Shown here in pieces: positions 9,745 through 19,833 of a DNA stretch of 25,858 bases. Origin of the DNA: Temnopleurus reevesii. Taxonomy: Eukaryota > Echinodermata > Echinoidea > Temnopleuroida > Temnopleuridae. The stretch spans positions 1 through 25,858 of the forward strand of contig BQKZ01006599.1 in the NCBI GenBank assembly GCA_036244855.1, given 5' to 3'. How positions within the stretch are numbered: the stretch's first letter is position 1; the number at the start of each line of letters is the position of its first letter. The notes under the pieces were generated by a model. It did not search any database, had not been told where the DNA came from, and saw nothing but the letters and a program-made list of their open reading frames with translations. The position numbers and the translations under genes are program-made.

Positions 9745-9940
9745 GAAAGTACGAACGACTGATTAGACGCACGTTGGATTCTTCATGAAACAGGGCCCGA
9801 CAAAACCAGGGGTGTATCCTTGAAAAATACTATGATACGGTGTCCATAACATTCAGGTTCGCATGATAATCCCATCAAAGCTTAATTGACTTGATATCAT
9901 TTTAGAAAGGCTTCTTGTAGAATATACAGACCGAGAAAGC
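9745..9940. repeat. Segmental duplicate, copy 2
   Basis: The partner of 9020-9240, in direct orientation about 700 bp away. The left neighbourhood (GTCAGACAG, CTGCTGCACGCAGATC near 9659-9700) also matches the sequence left of copy 1 near 8922-8955, extending the duplication to the TM7 fragments themselves. Confidence 0.8.
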
Positions 9941-9950
9941 GATACAATCA

Positions 9951-10117
9951 GGGTAGTGTTTTGCCAAGTCGTTCTTAAAGTTACGCACAACTTTAAAATC
10001 GACTGGTATCAATTCTTGCATCGAATGCGCGTACTATGAATTATACGCACAAGAAGGAATAACAGTCGAACGTAAAGTCGTGCGTAAAGTCTTTCTTATC
10101 TTGGTGAAACACCGCCC
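9951..10117. mobile_element. Foldback (MITE-like) element, family with GTGTTTYACCAAG ends
   Basis: The left arm starts GGGTAGTGTTTTGCCAAG and the right arm ends CTTGGTGAAACACCGCCC; the arms match over about 60 bp with gaps (AAAGTTACGCACAACTTTAAA against CTTTACGCACGACTTTACG in reverse). It sits about 30 bp beyond the stop codon of the 10150-11157 receptor. A second, partial copy of the family is at 13266. Confidence 0.75.
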
Positions 10118-10149
10118 CGGATTGCATTTTCAACCACTTATATACAACT

Positions 10150-11157
10150 TCATGAAGTTTTCCAGGTCATCCTTGGACAACGGCGAATTGCTGCCCAGCA
10201 CAACCCTCTGGCTTCAGAATTGGTCAAGAGGTAAACAATTGGCTGTACCCAGGCGTTGCAATGCGACATGGAGCGCACTACGTCCAAGAGAGTAGGGTGC
10301 ATGGGAATTAGGAATAAGATGGCATAGGGTACCCAGACGATGCAAAAAGAACCAGTAAGAAGGGATATCGTGAGGAATCCCTTTAATTCCTTTAAACGCG
10401 GTCGATCAGCGTCTCTGTGTTGATTTCGCTCGACCTCAATCTGGAGGTCTTGTAGATGAATTATAATATTACGGACAGCCTTTCTTGATTTACGTGCTAT
10501 CAAAAATAACCTTATGTATATCGTTGATGTGAAAATCATTGTCATACCAACGAAAAAAATGTTGTAAACCGTATGCACTAAAGAAGCCGGTTGTGATGTT
10601 ACAGTTGGACTTCTTGTCAGGCAACGTTCTTTCAGGATCGCGATGATTGGAGATTTAGGAACTGGGAGATATATTCCACATATCAACAAAATCGAGCCAC
10701 ATGTGACTGCAAACAATGTATAGAAACGGGTTTTGGTAACTATCAAGTGGTATCGCAGCGGTTTTGTGACAAGAAGATAGAGGTTCATACTTATTCCACA
10801 GAGACAGCTCATTACCGTTAGCAGGGACAGATAGAACAAATAAGGAATCGTCAAACTTATGCTGTGACAAACATCCTCGCTAGGATGTGAGTGCCAGAAG
10901 ATACTCCAAATATTTCCGGCTGTAGATAGAATCATATCCGATACAGCAAGAGCCTTGTAAAGAAATTTCATGTATTCTTGGACCTCCTTCTGGTGCGATA
11001 TGACCACGAGAACGACTGTATTGAGGATCAAGGACAGAGCAATTGACGCTATGAGGAAAAGGCTAAGAGTTGCGGCTACATCGTTGTCACCAGCGTTTGT
11101 ACCATTCACTAGATTCAAAATAGGTGTACTTGACATTGTTGTGATTGTTGTTTTCAT
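10150..11157 (-). CDS. Rhodopsin-like 7TM receptor, intact (receptor 3)
   Basis: A complete frame of 335 codons from an ATG at 11155-11157 (a second ATG at codon 8, MSSTP, aligns with the 13538-14611 gene's start and is equally plausible) to TGA at 10150-10152. A sequon lies at N18. Landmarks: N46 in TM1, D74 in TM2, C97 before TM3, N125-L-Y127 then LLVTKPLRYHLIVT, CGIYLPVPKSP ending TM4, C179 in ECL2, a third cytoplasmic loop shorter than in its neighbours with DRPRLKELKGF before TM6, W275-x-P277, Q305-P-I-V-Y309 and LLTNSEARGLCW. The tail ends TWKTS. Two TM7 fragments of this gene type lie downstream. No intron or frame break is seen. Membrane receptor, ligand unknown. Confidence 0.95.
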   Translation of the reverse strand: MKTTITTMSSTPILNLVNGTNAGDNDVAATLSLFLIASIALSLILNTVVLVVISHQKEVQEYMKFLYKALAVSDMILSTAGNIWSIFWHSHPSEDVCHSISLTIPYLFYLSLLTVMSCLCGISMNLYLLVTKPLRYHLIVTKTRFYTLFAVTCGSILLICGIYLPVPKSPIIAILKERCLTRSPTVTSQPASLVHTVYNIFFVGMTMIFTSTIYIRLFLIARKSRKAVRNIIIHLQDLQIEVERNQHRDADRPRLKELKGFLTISLLTGSFCIVWVPYAILFLIPMHPTLLDVVRSMSHCNAWVQPIVYLLTNSEARGLCWAAIRRCPRMTWKTS

Positions 11158-13265
11158 TTAGAGGGGTCAATTAAAGTCACTTTTCCAAATACACGATTGT
11201 TCGAATGAGAAACAGCTCGGACAAAATTATGAAGCGGAAACGTCAAATTATTATGTAGATCCAGGGGTACTGTTTTGAGTTCTACTACGCTGCGAATACC
11301 AAACTTACAGATTGAGATCTTATATCAATAGAATACCAATAACTGCTACAGTTGGTCGTTAACATTTGCTACACACTAGATTCAGTCGGCTAACGATGTG
11401 TAAAGTTTTAGAAGTTATGACGTTTCGAGCGAAAGCGTTATAATCTTCGTCGGACCAAGTAAAGTCCAAAGTCCTTGTTTTACATCACGATGAACCTTTT
11501 CTTGAAATTTACTTGCTGCGTTCAAGCTTGATAGATTGTATTACGTAACGTGTTTAGTTAGCCGAAACGCGTAAATATTGCTGTATGTAATTCAAGAACT
11601 GGCAAGTACACTTTAAACGAAGCTCCCTGTAATAAACATCAAATCATATCAGGATGAAAGAAGGGCATATCCAATTTCTAACATGTCGACCCTTCCGATA
11701 TTTGGTTCATCAATCAACCGTCGGGTTTGAAATTTGGTTACCTTTCTCGGCTGTTAGCGGCACCAAGTCTTCAGAGATTAAAGATTACAATCTTTAATCT
11801 AAAAAAGCTTGTACTTTCGCAAAATATCGACATGTACAGAACTGAAGAACGTACGTTTACCTCTTCCCTTCATTAAAAACTCTGATAATGGGTAAAGCTG
11901 GTAATCCAAGCGAGGTAAAAACTATGCTGCAAAATAATGATTATGAATATGGAATATTATAATCTACTACTGGCTTGCAGTATCCTTGTTTGAAAAGTGT
12001 TCGATATTATTGTCCTCTTATGCCACCCTTCCCCCAATGCCATATTCAATCTGAAATTGACATTCATCAATGAGCTGCACGAACAATCTAATTTCTATTC
12101 AACACATAATTGAAAATTTTCTCAATTAATAATTTGGAAGCCAAGCAAGTCATCTTATCTTTTTGAAGACTCCTTAAAAGAATAAAAATACAATGTATAT
12201 GGTGTTTGCAGAACATGCCGCAGCTGTGTAACAGTCAATTATTCGTTTAGCTAGTCGCCCGGACTCAACGATCGGTAACAATCTGACCACATCATTAACG
12301 TCAAAAATATGCCTCTATCTTGCAAGAACATCAAAGACAATTCTTTAATACAAAGCTAGTAGATAGTCATGATAGTAAATTGTTTTGGTTAGAAAAGTAT
12401 TTTAAAGAGGCGTTTAAATTTCAATGTATTCAATGATTTAAAATTTATATGGGTCACACTGGGAATCTATATTCTCTATATTGCTCACTCATCATTTTTT
12501 TTCTAATCATCAACGTACGTCTATACTAAGCTGTCAACTTTCCAGATATTGTCGAGTTGCGTTAATGTGAGAATTTAGGGTTTAACTTTCAAATGAATGT
12601 CTTATCAAAATTGTCTTTTTATCTTTAAAAGAGATTCGTTCAGCTATTTTGTATTTCACATATTCACGAATGTTGCACTTAAGCGATTATACAGATCTAT
12701 CAAACTTTTAGATAGAAATGAAAATGTTTATATATTAAAAATGAAGGTTAAACTCTGCAATCAATGTCTTATCAAAATTGTCTTTCTATCTCATTTTCTC
12801 TAAATTGGCCACAATTGATTGCGTTATATGGCTATTCAGATAGATAGATAGATAGATAAATGGTTTATAACAATGCCAATCATCACAGCTCTGGGGCTGA
12901 ATTACAACTAGTGTACAACAAATATAAATTAATACAAGAATATGCCGGACATAATCATTGAGACAAAAATCAAGTCCGGATGAAATACGTAAGAACACAA
13001 TCAAGACACACTAATAACATAAATTGAATTTTGAGACGCACAGAAATCAAGACCTCAGCTAGAACAGCGCCAGCAAATATTTACATTTCAATATTAACCT
13101 ATCAACTAACTATTCAAGAAAAGTGCACCTATGTGATTGTAGGACTACAAAAATATTAATTGTTTAAATGTACATTTTGTTTCTAAACAATACATGTTTC
13201 TTACGATTTTCTTAAACACGATCGAGAACCTTTTCAAAGTTACTCCTGTTACTCATTATTCACCA
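11158..13265. other. Gene-free spacer with small repeats
   Basis: No supported gene in about 2.1 kb. It contains a perfect 12-bp-arm inverted repeat with a 2-base loop at 11775-11800 (AGATTAAAGATT arm), a GATA/TAGA microsatellite at about 12839-12858, and an imperfect direct repeat of about 48 bp at 12577-12624 and 12744-12791 (shared TCTTATCAAAATTGTCTTT). The first 300 bp form the presumptive upstream region of receptor 3; no TATA box was recognised. Confidence 0.4.
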
Positions 13266-13350
13266 GGGCGGTGTTTTACCAAGTTACGACAGTCTTTAAG
13301 AACAACTTCAAGTATGACTTGTATCCGTTCTTGTACTGAATGATCGAGGA
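13266..13350. mobile_element. Partial foldback element, same family as 9951-10117
   Basis: GGGCGGTGTTTTACCAAG and the following 65 bp (ACAACTTCAAG, GACTTGTATC, GTTCTTGTACTGAATG) align with the left half of the 9951-10117 element. No matching right arm was found by eye, so this copy seems truncated or badly decayed. It lies about 190 bp beyond the stop of the 13538-14611 receptor. Confidence 0.6.
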
Positions 13351-13537
13351 TCTTGTGCTGGTTACATTCATTATCATACGCCATTCTTTCTTCAATTCTT
13401 TCTTAACTGTGAGAGCAGCTTTAAATATGCTGATATTCGTAGTGTTTCAACTTTAAATTCATAATCTACATTGAGCGTAAGTTTTCTAAGGACATATTCG
13501 TTATGTGGAGGCAAAGCTAGGAATGCAATCATTCATC

Positions 13538-14611
13538 TTACGCATCCTTCGTGCAAGGATTATACCACGACATCCTCAAACATCGGCGGCAGACTTTCAG
13601 CAGCAATCGTCTCGCCTCCGAGTTGGTCACCATGTAAACTATAGGCTGTATCCAATCGTGGCATTGGGACAGTTTGAGCAGAACATTCACGACTGGCAGA
13701 GGGAGGGGTATCAAGAAAGTCGTGCTGTAAGGCACCCACACAATGTAGAAGGTTCCTGCTAGAAGGAATACTGTGAAGACTCCTTTCATCCCATTTTTGC
13801 GTGGACGGTCGATAGCCTTCTGATCACGGACTATGTCACTTTTGGCAGTTGGCAAATGTTCCCTGGAGCCGGTAACTGTGCTGCTACTCTGTGAATTAGC
13901 ATTTTCGCATAGAATATGGTTAGGATTGCTGGCAGCTGGTGCGATATTTCTCAGTCGGCGGGCTATACATAACAGTCGGAGGTAGATAACGGTGGTGAAA
14001 ACCATTGTGACACAGATGAAGAACACGTGGAACGAAGTGTGAATCACCGATGACCAATCCAACGTTGCACCCAAGCGCCTGGTCAGGCATCGGCCAACCA
14101 AGAGCCTCACAAACGGGGAACTTGGGATCGGTAGATATATTCCGCAAACCGTAAGACTCAACAAGAAGGTACCTACAACAACGGAATAGAATCGAGTTCG
14201 AGTCACTATCGTATAATAACGCAGAGGCTTCGTCACAAGGAGGTATAGATTAAAGCTTATGCCACAGATACACGACATCGCAGTAAGCAGGAACGTGAGA
14301 TACATGTAAGGAAACACCAAACTTATCGTCTCGCACCTCCTATTATCAGGACTTGAGTGCCACAGGAGGCTCCACAGGTTGCCATGCGATCCTGTAATAA
14401 TATTCGCAACAGCGAGAATCCGGTAGAGGACGGCCATGTACTCTTGGAGTTCTTTTTGGTGATGAATGATGGTGAGGACGATGACATTTAGAACAGCTGA
14501 AAGAACGACTGACACAATGTAGAAGCCATTTTCAGTTCCGATTTTGCGACTTTCATCAGCACCGGTATTGTTTGCCATGTCTGTGAGATCCAATGCAGGT
14601 GTATGCGACAT
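13538..14611 (-). CDS. Rhodopsin-like 7TM receptor, intact (receptor 4)
   Basis: A frame of 357 codons from an ATG at 14609-14611 (MSHTPALDL) to TAA at 13538-13540. The open frame extends 15 codons further upstream but only to a TTG, so the ATG is preferred; it also aligns with MSSTPILNL of the 10150-11157 gene. A sequon lies at N14. Landmarks: N42 in TM1; N70 where TM2 normally has aspartate; C93; N121-L-Y123 with LLVTKPLRYYTIVT; CGIYLPIPSSP; C175 in ECL2; a loop of about 50 residues rich in S and N; DRPRKNGMKG before TM6; W292-x-P294; Q322-P-I-V-Y326; MVTNSEARRLLL. The tail has several cysteines (C341, C344, C353), possible palmitoylation sites. Ligand unknown. Confidence 0.94.
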   Translation of the reverse strand: MSHTPALDLTDMANNTGADESRKIGTENGFYIVSVVLSAVLNVIVLTIIHHQKELQEYMAVLYRILAVANIITGSHGNLWSLLWHSSPDNRRCETISLVFPYMYLTFLLTAMSCICGISFNLYLLVTKPLRYYTIVTRTRFYSVVVGTFLLSLTVCGIYLPIPSSPFVRLLVGRCLTRRLGATLDWSSVIHTSFHVFFICVTMVFTTVIYLRLLCIARRLRNIAPAASNPNHILCENANSQSSSTVTGSREHLPTAKSDIVRDQKAIDRPRKNGMKGVFTVFLLAGTFYIVWVPYSTTFLIPLPLPVVNVLLKLSQCHDWIQPIVYMVTNSEARRLLLKVCRRCLRMSWYNPCTKDA

Positions 14612-14707
14612 CTTTAAATTGATGTATAGTCTTCTTCTTTGGTTGATTTTATCCAATGTAGAAAACTGTGGTAGTTATAGGAATGATTCAGGTACAGGAG
14701 CATGTCC

Positions 14708-14713
14708 TTTATA
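14708..14713 (-). promoter_or_regulatory. Candidate TATA box of receptor 4
   Basis: TATAAA on the minus strand (CTATAAAGG context), 97 bp upstream of the preferred ATG at 14611. A start site about 30 bp downstream would give a leader of about 65 bases without needing an intron. This is the only receptor locus here with a well-placed TATA motif. Motif evidence only. Confidence 0.35.
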
Positions 14714-16656
14714 GAAGATAAAACGACGTTTGCAATGAAGCGTAGATTTTGTTTACATCAGAGAATTTCAGCTAGTCTAGCTATTAATGATTTTCACTTT
14801 ACATCAAGGAATAACTTCTGCACATACCTGCCTGCAGAATAGATCACCTTTTGTAACAGACAATTAGCGAAAATATATGCTGTCTCATGTTAACCGGAAA
14901 TGTCATTTGTATATGGTCACGTTACTTTTCAATCATATTCATCAACTTAAAAGGATTGGAATGAAAAGGCATCGTTGATTGTAGCGTGCAAATAGCGACA
15001 CGTATCCTTAAATATTTCATTTGACACGAGAGTAACCAAGCTGATTGAAATTACTTTTAGAAATTAGGGTATTCATGATACAAAATCACGTAGCCTGATA
15101 TCACGAAATTGGCAAGAACTCGGTATGAAATTTTAAAAAAAAAGGAAAATACATTTCTATTTGAAAGGCTTATACGTTCTGAAATTAGAAGAGTGACACT
15201 TCGAGCCTGTGCGATGGTCTATAAGGGTGTGTTTTATTTGAATAATATTATTAATAGTTTTCGGAATTTGCAAATGTACACTTTCGTTGTTCCCAAACCC
15301 TTTTTTCCGCCGATGTCATCAATTTTAGATTACGATAACCCCATCGCGATTTGGCAAAACATGTTTAAATTAGGATTGGTAGCATTTTAAAATGAAAATA
15401 ACCTTTGGTGTCGGAACTTATTGTAAAAGGCAGTGCCGTAGTTAAATCATATAGAGAGGTAGTAACATTGGCAACTTTAAGTTTTGCACTTTGTGTACCT
15501 TGCAAAAATCAAAATTTTATAACAATTTTTATCTTCATAATTATTATCAATGTTTTTACCATTATTATCATTACTATATATTACTTTCTAAAGAATATCA
15601 TAATAAGAGATTCAAGACACTTTCTATAGCAAGCTTATTTCTTTGCAATGGGATCTGCTTTTTTTTTCCTTTTTTTTTAATCTGACCGATTTTCGTACAT
15701 AAAAGTGTGGACATACTTGGTTGTGGGAGATTTCTAAGTAATAGGTCACGCATGTGAGTAGAATTCATTAGGAGCGTTCCATCAATTGTTAGATAAATAG
15801 TCAATTGGGTGCTCAGTTCCATTAGCGAATGGAAAAGGTTGCAACAATTGTTTCCAAGCTTTAATCATTAATGAGACAAACTAAAGAAGCGTTATCTGGA
15901 ATGCCATTATAAAGTTCAGCAGAACCATTAGGGTATTTTTCTAATTATTACTTGCTACGTCAATAGTAGATATAAAATCACTCTCGGTAGAATAAAAAAA
16001 GGAAAAATGAATATCCGATTTGACCGAAGAAAAGACCACTTTCGGAATGCATTCAAATTTATTCGCCCTTTCCCTAAAACGAACTAGTCAGCAGTAAAAA
16101 CAATAATGAGAGTACAATAGTCGTAATGCTACTTGCATACATTAACGTTGCTAGGTTGGACAAACATTGTAGCTTGCCCAACTTAGCAACAATGATCGCA
16201 TGCTTTCCACATCCTTTCTATGAAAAAACAATTGTTTCTTATCAGCTGATAATAATATTTCGTCATTGTGCTTCTGACAAAGAAGCGTATATACATAAAC
16301 TTAAAGGGGATTGAAACCCAAAATATATATTGACTTATTTCAATAGGTGTAATATTTATCGATTTAATGGAATATGTTATTGTACAAGAAAAAGCAGCAT
16401 AAGAAGATTAATTTTGATTTTCTGAGCCAAGATTTCGTCTGCTAGCAATACCCTAGGGGCTACCATTTTATTATTTGGTACGAGAAAGTATTTTGTTATC
16501 CCCGAGTAGAACGTCTTTGATCGAAATATAAGCTTAGAATTTGAATAAAAATATACCTTACATATAGTCATATATTTTTATATTTTAAAACTGGTCTGGA
16601 TTTATTTTTAAAAAGAAAGTTTTGTTCATTATAATTGTGTTTTATTGGCATGGGCG

Positions 16657-16694
16657 TGACGTTTTTGCGGAGTAATGACGTTTTTGCGGAGTAG
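16657..16694. repeat. 19-bp tandem repeat, two units
   Basis: TGACGTTTTTGCGGAGTA is repeated exactly with one intervening base (16657-16674 and 16676-16693). Each unit starts with TGACGT, a CRE half-type motif. No gene is close enough for a functional claim. Confidence 0.7.
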
Positions 16695-18162
16695 AGTCCA
16701 AGTTTCCTTGTAACAAAACAAATGAAAGAAAGGAATCTGTATTATCGGTTGGCTATTTAAACCATTGTATACCACTTTCTATAGTGTTATACAATCAGAT
16801 GAAGACCAGAACAAAAACAAAAATCTGCGGTACAGGGTGGCCTTTTAAAGTCATGCGTTCGTGTTTATATAGGGTCTTTGGCAAAACGCTACATTTTCAC
16901 CTGTATTAAACAGTAGAATACAATACCTGGAAAGCTTGCTAAATAAAGGAAATTCTGTTATGCCAGGCAAGTCCACTAAAAGCACAATTCTTTAGTATAA
17001 ACAGATGATTTGAAGACTGAATTGTTTTTTATAAGTCGTACTAAAATATTGGACACATGACAGGCATTTTTTTCCAACATAACGTATTCTATTTGCCAAA
17101 GATTGAACTATTTTACAGTTTAATGAAAAGTTTCCTTGCAATAGAAAATTATATCAATGGATCACGTCGAAATGTCTGTTCAGAACAAAATGGCAGCCCC
17201 CTTGTAATGTGATAGCAGACGAAAACCTGTTCTAAAATATCGTGAATTTACACTTTTCTGAATTTATTCTAGAGCTTGATCCAGTCTGATTAGTAGTGGT
17301 ATATGATACCTTTCTTATAGGTGTATATTATCCTCTAGGATGCATTCTTCTTTAAAGGTACAGATTCGTAATCGTTGGGATGCACAAAGTGATGTGAAAC
17401 GGGCTGATGTATTCATAAGTTGCTTTACATGCCTAAATATAACTGTATGAAATTAGGAGAATATTTTCGCACGTATTCTGGCGTATTTTACTTCGAACGC
17501 GTCAATAAGTCATTATTCCTACGGTGTGCTAAATGATTCGCACGGGGCACATCGGCCCTGACTGGGCGGAGCCATCGGTGGTATTGTCTGCGGTGTGTGA
17601 GTTCGCATTCATTTTGTACGTGAAGCATGTCGTGTTGGGGATTTAATTTTGCGATAATTAAGTCGTTTTTTGATCGATTTCATTAAAACAAACTATGAAC
17701 ATGCAGTAATTTGCTATTGAAAAATTGCATTATGGTAATACTTTTACTGCAGCTAACAAAGTAATTAAATATCTGAAGCGCATCTCTCCCAAAACTGATC
17801 TATCGGTTTAAATACATCACAAAAGTTGTTTATCGAACATCGCCCTTAATTAATCTCTATTCACTTTTTGACGACTTTTTCTCACTGTCTTATATATATG
17901 TTATGCTGAAAATCACGTTGCCCTAGTCTTTAGTTTTAATATTCATATGTGGTTCCAAGATGAGAATGATGTCAAGTTGTAGTTTGCCTTTATCTACGTG
18001 GACACAGTCCTATGGGTTTGAAAGTAAAGATTAAACTTCGATTGTGATATTCGCCCATTTCAAACATGGTGTGAAGGGCAATTGAATCCTAACAACTTTG
18101 ATATCCGATAATGAATTGCCAACTATGCCAAATATATATATGAAACGTTGATGTGCAGAACC

Positions 18163-18180
18163 TTGTCAAAGCTTTGACAA
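18163..18180. repeat. 18-bp perfect palindrome
   Basis: TTGTCAAAGCTTTGACAA is identical to its reverse complement. It lies about 90 bp beyond the duplicated receptor 3' end at 18259-18423. Confidence 0.8.
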
Positions 18181-18258
18181 AGTGATAAAGCAGCATCATT
18201 TAGACAATCAGAAAAGATAATAACCATGCAACCACAATTAGCAAACTTTCATGTTCGG

Positions 18259-18423
18259 CCATCTCATTCTCAGCATCGACGGATGACTTTGAGGCACATT
18301 CCCCTCGCCTCTAAATTGGTGAGCAGATATACTATGGGCTGCACCCAAGCATTGGAGTGCGACATCTTGTGTAATACATCCAGGAGAGAAGGATGTATTG
18401 GTATCACGAAAAAGATCTGGGTC
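18259..18423 (-). pseudogene. Tandem 165-bp copy of the receptor 5 3' end
   Basis: This block is a head-to-tail copy of 18424-18588, with the offset exactly 165 at three separate anchors. It encodes, on the minus strand, VIPIHPSLLDVLHKMSHSNA, then WVQPIVYLLTNLEARGMCLK, then VIRRC and a TGA at 18270-18272. It is therefore a second, frame-complete TM6/7 loop, TM7 and tail, lying in the same frame as, and directly downstream of, the gene's own stop. Differences between the copies (for example DVLHKM against NVLHTV) show the duplication is not brand new. Without its own start it is not expected to be translated. Confidence 0.88.
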
Positions 18424-18434
18424 CATCTCATTTT

Positions 18435-19463
18435 TTAGCCTCGACGGATGACTTTGAGGCACATTCCTCTAGCCTCAGAGTTGGTGAGCAGATAGACTAT
18501 GGGCTGCACCCAAGCATTGGAGTGTGACACCGTGTGTAATACATTCAGGAGAGAAGGATGTAGTGGAATCACAAAAGAGATCACATATGGTACCCAGATG
18601 ATGTAGAATGATCCAGTCATCAGTGATATCGTGATGAACCCCTTTATCCCCTTCTTGCGCGGTCTGTCAATGTTCAGGTTTTGATTTCGTGCAGTCTTGA
18701 TGCGAGGAGTTTACGGCGGTGCAGCGTTTTCTGCGGGACCATGACGGCCAGGAAATTGACCTTCGTTCATATTATGACGGTGGTTGTTCTCGAGGGCGTG
18801 CGCAATTCTTCTTTGCTGGTGCGCTATGAGGAGCAACCTGATGTGTATGATCGTGGTGACAACCATTGCCACGCTGACAAACACCATATGAAAACACGTG
18901 TGCAGAATGGAAGTCCAGTGTGGTTTGACTTCATCGTCCCGGGTCACGCATCGCTCGGTTAGTGTTTTCACCATCGGGGAATTGGGCACCGGCAGATACA
19001 CAAAACAGATCAGTCCGATTAGAAGGAAAGAGCCTGTCGCCGCTGAATAAAATCTGACTCGGGTTACGATGGAGTAATACCGGAGAGGTCTTGTGACGAG
19101 AAGATACAGGTTCAAGCTAATCGCAGACAGAAAAAACATGACGGAGAGTAAGGACACGAAGTAAGTATAGGCGAACGTTAAGGTTAAGATGGTACAGACC
19201 CTCTCCCCTTGGCCAACCTGCCAGAAGGAATTCCAAATGTTTGCATCGATGCCTTCGATCAAATCCGCAACAGCAAGAGCTTGGTAGAGCACCCGCATGT
19301 ATTCCTGGAGCTCCTTTTGATGCCTGATGACAACCAGAACGATCGTATTCAAGATCACAGTGAGAAGAAACGACCCGAAGTAGAAGATGCTGACATTGCT
19401 AACCACCAGGTTTCTTTCACAGCTGGTATTGTTCATAAGATGTGGAACTAAAGGGCCCAACAT
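18435..19463 (-). pseudogene. Rhodopsin-like 7TM receptor interrupted by one in-frame stop (receptor 5)
   Basis: From an ATG at 19461-19463 the frame runs 250 codons through TM5 and into the third cytoplasmic loop, meets TAA at 18711-18713, and in the same frame continues 91 codons to TAA at 18435-18437. The full reading frame (342 codons including the stop) has normal family length with no insertion or deletion. Before the stop: sequon N11 (NNTS region), N39, D67, C90, N118-L-Y120, LLVTRPLRYYSIVT, C172 (ERCVTR). After it: DRPRKKGIKGF, IIWVPY, MSH-like VSHSNAWVQPIVYLL, TNSEARGMCL. One base change (such as CAA to TAA) would explain the stop. It could be a recent pseudogene, a polymorphic allele, or a sequencing error; translation would otherwise give a five-helix protein. 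Confidence 0.85.
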
Positions 19464-19833
19464 TTTTAGAAGCTTTAGTTTTCGAGCCCACTCTCAACTT
19501 TATCACTCTATTAGATGCAGGAAATGGGCCCAGAACAAAATATGATGGAAAAACAAATCTCGTAGCTTCAATAAAGTCTATTCATTTTTGCAAATGTTTA
19601 TGAATGTACACGAAATCCTAAAATGTTTTACGGATTAAATGAATTAACGAGTCTTTGACAAGAGTTGTCAACTGTCCCCCCACTACCGTCAAAACAGTAT
19701 TTCAAAACTAAGGTGGTTAATCGGCTAAAGACTTCAGCTCGCCCAATTATCAGAAAGGCAATCCTTTTCCTGCCTTTCATGTCAAAAACAGGTTAGTAAT
19801 ATAGCGCAAATGATCGGTCTTTGTTTGCACGCG
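19464..19833. other. Upstream region of receptor 5
   Basis: Presumptive 5' flank of the 18435-19463 locus. No TATA box or strong splice acceptor recognised; otherwise featureless. Confidence 0.3.

Larger units (their letters stand above)
14714..18258. other. Gene-free spacer of about 3.5 kb
   Basis: The longest gap in the cluster. Open frames (for example 93 codons at 15109-15390, opened by TTG) have no recognisable motifs. A direct 19-bp tandem repeat TGACGTTTTTGCGGAGTA(A/G) lies at 16657-16694, T/A-rich simple sequence near 15528-15690, and an 18-bp perfect palindrome at 18163-18180. No receptor remnant was recognised on either strand by eye. Confidence 0.4.

Noticed and set aside
13538..14656. 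A 372-codon version of receptor 4 with 15 extra N-terminal residues
   Set aside because: The first codon is TTG, not a usual animal start; the ATG at 14609-14611 aligns with a neighbouring receptor's start.
15109..15390. A 93-codon plus-strand frame
   Set aside because: It opens with TTG, has low-complexity AT-rich composition and no recognisable domain.
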